The notes under the pieces are model-generated. The model was not told where the DNA came from, made no database searches, and was given only the letters and a program-made list of their open reading frames with translations. Made by a program: the position numbers and the translations under genes. Positions 60,594 through 64,000 of a stretch of 64,000 bases of DNA are shown here, in pieces; position 1 is the stretch's first letter, and every line of letters begins with the position of its first letter. Source of the stretch: Didemnitutus sp047777955 (lineage in GTDB: Bacteria > Verrucomicrobiota > Verrucomicrobiia > Opitutales > Opitutaceae); assembly GCF_047777955.1 (NCBI RefSeq), contig NZ_CP180537.1:1612001-1676000 (forward strand), read 5' to 3'.

Positions 60594-62617
60594 CGCGCAC
60601 CTCCGAAGATGACGACGAGGAGGACGATCACGAAACCGAGGACCAGCGTGCGGAGGTAGCCGTGGGCGTCGCCGGTCTGCCGCTTCGAGTAAGCGACGCC
60701 GGTGGCGCGGAGACCTTCCGCCGCGGAGTTGAAGCCGCCGTTGAGGCCCTGCTCATCGGTGTCGCGGTTGACGACGCCGGTGAACTCGCCGAGTCCGGCG
60801 AGGAGGCGCACGGCGCCGTCCCAGACGTAGCGGTCGGCCCAGTCGGCGAGCGTGGCGAGGGCGGCGTTGGCCTTGAAGGCGGTGGCGGCGTAGAGCTCGT
60901 CGAAGCCGAGGCGGGCGCCGAGCGCGGCGAAGGCGCCGGGGAAACGCTGCTCGAGCGGGTCGCGCGCCGCGGCGTCAGCGCGCGGGCGGCGGCCGTAGAT
61001 CGCCCAGCCGGCGCCGATGCCGACGGCGACGAGAACGATCGAGGTGACCATCAGGCCGGCGCCTTCGAGGAGCGAGTGGCCGTGGACGGCGTGCTGGCCT
61101 TGCAGCATCGCCTGGAGCCACGGATAGGCCGGCGTGCCGAGGAAGCCGAGCGTGATGGCGAAAGTGGCGAGGATGATCAGCGGCACCGTCATCGCGGGGC
61201 TGTTCTCGTGCGCGTGCTCGGAGGCGTGCGAGCGGGGCTTGCCGAAGAACACCTCGGCCATCAGGCGGGTGTTGTAGAAGGCGGTGAGGACGACGGCGAC
61301 GATTGCGGCGTAGAAGGGAAGGTGGGAAGTATCCCACGCGTGCGCGGCGTGGAGAATTCCTTCCTTGCTCCAGAAACCCGAGAAGAGAAACGGCACGCCG
61401 GCGAGCGCCATCATGCCGACGGCGAAAGTGGCGAACGTGACCTTCATCGGGCCGCGCAGGCCGCCGAGCGCGCGGATGTCCTGCTCGTGGTGCGCGGCGT
61501 GGATGACCGAGCCGGCGCCGAGGAAGAGCAGGGCCTTGAAGAAGGCGTGCGTGAGGAGGTGGAAGATCGCGGCGGTCCAGGAGCCGACGCCGATCGCGAG
61601 CATCATGTAGCCGAGCTGCGAGACGGTGGAGAAGGCGAGGATGCGCTTGATGTCGTTTTGCGCGACGGCGATGACCGCGCCCATGAGCGCGGTGATGGCG
61701 CCGATGAAGGCGACGACCGTCAGTGCGTGCACCGGGACGTTGGCCAGCATCTGGTCGATCGCCATCAGCGGGTAGACGCGGGCGATGAGGAACACGCCGG
61801 CGGCGACCATCGTGGCGGCGTGGATGAGCGCGGAGACGGGCGTCGGACCCTCCATCGCGTCGGGGAGCCAGACGTGCAGCGGGAACTGGCCGGACTTGCC
61901 GACCGCGCCGCAGAAGATGAGAAGGCCGATGGCCGTCGAGAGCGCGAGGCCGCCGCAGACTTGCTGGCCGAGGAGCGTTTGGAGGACCGAGGACTCGAGC
62001 GCGCCCTTGCCGGCGTCGTAGAAGAGCAGCGTGCCGCCGGCGTGTTGCAGCCAGAGCATGCCGAGCAGGAAGCCGAGGTCGCCGATGCGCGTCGTGATGA
62101 AGGCCTTTTTCGCCGCGGCGGCGGCGGACGGCTTGTGGAACCAGAAACCGATGAGCAGATATGAGGCGAGGCCGACGAGTTCCCAGCAGATGAAGAGGAG
62201 CAGGAGGCTGTTCGCCACGAGCAGGCCGAGCATCGCGGCGGCGAACAGGCTGAGGAAGCAGAAGAACTGTTTGAAGTTCGCGTCCTCCTTCATGTAGCCG
62301 GTGCTGAAGATGAAGATCAGCAGGCCGACGAAGGAGACCATCACGCACATGAACGCGGTCAGCGGATCGAGCAGGAAGCCGAGGCGCAGCGCGCCGTGGC
62401 CGAGGTCGAACCATTCGAAGTTGTAGACCTGGTGCGCGGCGGGGTGGGCGAGCGCGCCCTGCAGCGCGAGGCACGAGACGACGAAGGCGGCGGCCATCGA
62501 GAGAATGGCGGCGCCGGCGGCGAGCGCGCGGCCCTGGCGCGGCGTCAGCGCACCGATCGCGGCGGCGGCGAGCGGAAGGGCCGGGATGAGCCAGAGGGAT
62601 TGGGCGGAGAGGGTCAT
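60590..62617 (-). CDS. nuoL: NADH-quinone oxidoreductase subunit L, long lateral-helix form
   Basis: Largest antiporter-like subunit of complex I, 675 residues, compared with about 613 in E. coli. The helix 7 lysine region (GAVGKSGQFPLHVWLPDAM, short form VGKSGQFPLHVW) and the helix 8 segment ALIHAATMVAAGVFL are intact. Between helix 15 and the final helix (about residues 550-655) there are about 108 residues, roughly 30 more than I recall for E. coli, in the part that forms the lateral connecting helix. A longer lateral helix would be needed to span an extra NuoM, which this operon has. Start 62617 is 3 bases after the nuoK stop. Confidence 0.95.
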   Translation of the reverse strand: MTLSAQSLWLIPALPLAAAAIGALTPRQGRALAAGAAILSMAAAFVVSCLALQGALAHPAAHQVYNFEWFDLGHGALRLGFLLDPLTAFMCVMVSFVGLLIFIFSTGYMKEDANFKQFFCFLSLFAAAMLGLLVANSLLLLFICWELVGLASYLLIGFWFHKPSAAAAAKKAFITTRIGDLGFLLGMLWLQHAGGTLLFYDAGKGALESSVLQTLLGQQVCGGLALSTAIGLLIFCGAVGKSGQFPLHVWLPDAMEGPTPVSALIHAATMVAAGVFLIARVYPLMAIDQMLANVPVHALTVVAFIGAITALMGAVIAVAQNDIKRILAFSTVSQLGYMMLAIGVGSWTAAIFHLLTHAFFKALLFLGAGSVIHAAHHEQDIRALGGLRGPMKVTFATFAVGMMALAGVPFLFSGFWSKEGILHAAHAWDTSHLPFYAAIVAVVLTAFYNTRLMAEVFFGKPRSHASEHAHENSPAMTVPLIILATFAITLGFLGTPAYPWLQAMLQGQHAVHGHSLLEGAGLMVTSIVLVAVGIGAGWAIYGRRPRADAAARDPLEQRFPGAFAALGARLGFDELYAATAFKANAALATLADWADRYVWDGAVRLLAGLGEFTGVVNRDTDEQGLNGGFNSAAEGLRATGVAYSKRQTGDAHGYLRTLVLGFVIVLLVVIFGGAR

Positions 62618-62620
62618 GGC

Positions 62621-62932
62621 TCAGCCTTTGAGTTGGGCGGCTTCCTGGAGCCGGATGCTCTGCCGGTGGCGGTAGATCGCGATCACCAGGGCGAGGCCGA
62701 CGGCGGCCTCGGCGGCGGCGACGGCGATGGAAAAGAGAACGAAGATGACGCCGGTGCCCAGTTCCGGATGGGGACCGTAGCGCCAGAAGGCGATGAAGTT
62801 GAGGTTCGCGGCGTTCAGCATCAGCTCGACGCCGAGGAGCACGAGGATGCTGTTGCTGCGCGAGAGCGCGCCGATGAGGCCGACGCAGAAAAGCAGCGTC
62901 GAGACGATGAGGCAGATTTGCAGCGGGCTCAT
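62621..62932 (-). CDS. nuoK: NADH-quinone oxidoreductase subunit K
   Basis: Small membrane subunit of complex I (103 residues, three helices), homologous to MrpC. The conserved glutamates are in LLGVELMLNAANL (about 33-45) and the helix 3 AAAEAAVGLALVI segment (about 70-82). Start overlaps the nuoJ stop (ATGA, 62929-62932). Confidence 0.96.
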   Translation of the reverse strand: MSPLQICLIVSTLLFCVGLIGALSRSNSILVLLGVELMLNAANLNFIAFWRYGPHPELGTGVIFVLFSIAVAAAEAAVGLALVIAIYRHRQSIRLQEAAQLKG

Positions 62933-63435
62933 GACGCGTCCTCCTTGTCCTGGGCGGCGATCACCACGGCGCCGAGCAGCGCGACGGTGAGGATGAGGCC
63001 GGTGATAAGGAGCGAGACGGCGTGCTTGCCCATGAGTTGTTCGCCCAGCTGGCGGACGCTCAGCGTGGCGGGCGCGGCGGCCGCAGTGGTGTCGAGCGGC
63101 GTGCCGAGGATGGCCCCGAGCAGGACGCCGGCGACGCCGCCGGCGGCGATGAGGGCGAGGACGGCGCGTGAGAGCGAGGCGGGCTCGATCGGGCCGAGGT
63201 CGCCGCCCTGCTTGGTGAGGAGCACGGCGAAGAGCACGACCATCGAGATGGCGCCGACGTAGACGAGGATCTGGGCGAAGGCCACGAACTGCGCGCCCGA
63301 CCAGAGGTAGAGAGCGGCCAGGCCGGCCCAGCTGGCGATGAGCAGCAGCGCGCTGTGGATCAGGTTGCGCAGCGCCATCGCGACCGCGGCGGCGGCGAGC
63401 GTGACGAAGGCGATGAGGAGCAGCGCGGGGGTCAT
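62929..63435 (-). CDS. nuoJ: NADH-quinone oxidoreductase subunit J
   Basis: Membrane subunit of complex I, 168 residues with about five helices. The helix 3 segment FVAFAQILVYVGAISMVVLF contains the pi-bulge glycine region typical of NuoJ (short form ILVYVGAISM). The start at 63435 overlaps the nuoH stop. In many operons nuoI lies between H and J; here it is absent at that place. Confidence 0.95.
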   Translation of the reverse strand: MTPALLLIAFVTLAAAAVAMALRNLIHSALLLIASWAGLAALYLWSGAQFVAFAQILVYVGAISMVVLFAVLLTKQGGDLGPIEPASLSRAVLALIAAGGVAGVLLGAILGTPLDTTAAAAPATLSVRQLGEQLMGKHAVSLLITGLILTVALLGAVVIAAQDKEDAS

Positions 63436-64000
63436 GACGCGTAGCGGTAGGTGCGGGGCGCGCGGCCCTTGTTCAGGCGGCGGCCGATGGCGAGGAAGGG
63501 CAGGACGATGATCGCGGCGGAGACGACCCAGCGCGCGGCTTGGAGCGGGCCGGTCCACGCGGTGGTCAGCGCCCAGAAGGCCGCGTTGGCGACGTTGATC
63601 AGCGCCAGCGGCACGAGGAATTGCCAGGCCAGGCGCGTGAGCTGGTCGATGCGGAGGCGCAGCAGCGTGCCGCGGATCCAGATGAAGAAGACGACCATGA
63701 CGATGAGTTTCCCGATGAACCAGAGGTAGGACGGGATGAACTCGAGGAAGGGGAAGGGCGCCTGCCAGCCGCCGAGGAAGACCGTGATGCCGAGGCCGCT
63801 GAGGGCGAAGAGGCCGAAGTATTCGGCCATGAAGAAGAGCGCGTATTTGAAGCCGGAGTATTCCGTGAGGTGTCCGGCGATGAGCTCGGACTCCGCCTCG
63901 GGCAGGTCGAAGGGCGAGCGGTTGCTCTCGGCCAGCGCGGCGACGAGGAAGATGAGGAAGCCCGCGAAGCCCCACGGCGTGAAGACGTGCCATTGCGGCA
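63432..64000 (-). CDS. nuoH: NADH-quinone oxidoreductase subunit H, 5' part beyond window
   Basis: Membrane subunit that, with the hydrophilic arm, forms the quinone chamber of complex I. Only the C-terminal 188 codons are inside the window. The signature ESNRSPFDLPEAESELIAG (about 24-42 of the visible part; short form ESNRSPFDLPEAESE) and EYSGFKYALFFMAEY are unmistakable NuoH. The frame remains open to the window edge, so the gene continues upstream. Ends overlapping nuoJ (ATGA, 63432-63435). Confidence 0.95.
   Translation of the reverse strand, partial: PQWHVFTPWGFAGFLIFLVAALAESNRSPFDLPEAESELIAGHLTEYSGFKYALFFMAEYFGLFALSGLGITVFLGGWQAPFPFLEFIPSYLWFIGKLIVMVVFFIWIRGTLLRLRIDQLTRLAWQFLVPLALINVANAAFWALTTAWTGPLQAARWVVSAAIIVLPFLAIGRRLNKGRAPRTYRYAS

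Overview
The window is very GC-rich, and its gene content points to a Verrucomicrobiota bacterium of the Opitutaceae type. This is an inference from content: TonB-dependent receptors mixed with sugar ABC and MFS systems, many secreted glycoside hydrolases and SGNH esterases, LacI-type regulation, a nusA-infB-rbfA-nrnA-truB-ribF run, tRNA genes with encoded CCA, and a complex I operon with two nuoM genes. No database search was possible, so the taxonomy is provisional.

Layout. 1-18 kb is housekeeping: a partial MFS transporter, glpX, tRNA-Phe, free methionine-R-sulfoxide reductase, an ECF sigma/anti-sigma pair, a lytic-transglycosylase-like secreted protein, a HAD phosphatase, prfA-prmC, a Prc-like protease, a rhomboid protease, a ferredoxin, an outer-membrane receptor, a zinc metallopeptidase, a hexapeptide acyltransferase next to GDP-mannose 4,6-dehydratase, tRNA-Ser and a DUF2851 protein. 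18-25 kb is the transcription/translation operon nusA-infB-rbfA-nrnA-truB-ribF, preceded by a terminator-like leader hairpin and followed by tRNA-Asp.

25-51.7 kb is an accessory carbohydrate block. One minus-strand run (37.1 to 25.2 kb) encodes an SGNH plus alpha/beta-hydrolase fusion, a GH2 beta-galactosidase, an FAD oxidoreductase, an SGNH hydrolase, a LacI regulator, an MFS sugar-acid-type transporter and a GH141-like beta-helix enzyme. Divergent from it are a TonB-dependent receptor, a GH36 alpha-galactosidase-like enzyme and a zinc alcohol dehydrogenase. A second tight minus-strand run (51.7 to 43.4 kb) encodes a ribose-type sugar ABC transporter, L-fucose dehydrogenase, L-fuconate dehydratase, a Gfo/Idh/MocA oxidoreductase and a GPH-family symporter. 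Together they suggest capture and breakdown of a galactose- and fucose-decorated plant or algal glycan, with L-fucose fed into the non-phosphorylating fuconate pathway. A conserved near-palindrome close to CTGARCGATTTCAG recurs at the promoters of the first run and is the likely operator of the LacI protein.

52-56 kb is a large secreted GH44 endoglucanase/xyloglucanase with four tandem Ig-like repeats. 56-64 kb (minus strand) is a complex I operon, nuoH(partial)-J-K-L-M-M-N, with two nuoM genes, no nuoI between H and J, and a long NuoL lateral-helix region.

A technical warning: seven genes are broken by nine apparent single-base deletions, all in G/C-rich sequence and eight of them in G or C runs (usually 5 read as 4). 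The uniform direction and context suggest sequence error rather than gene decay.
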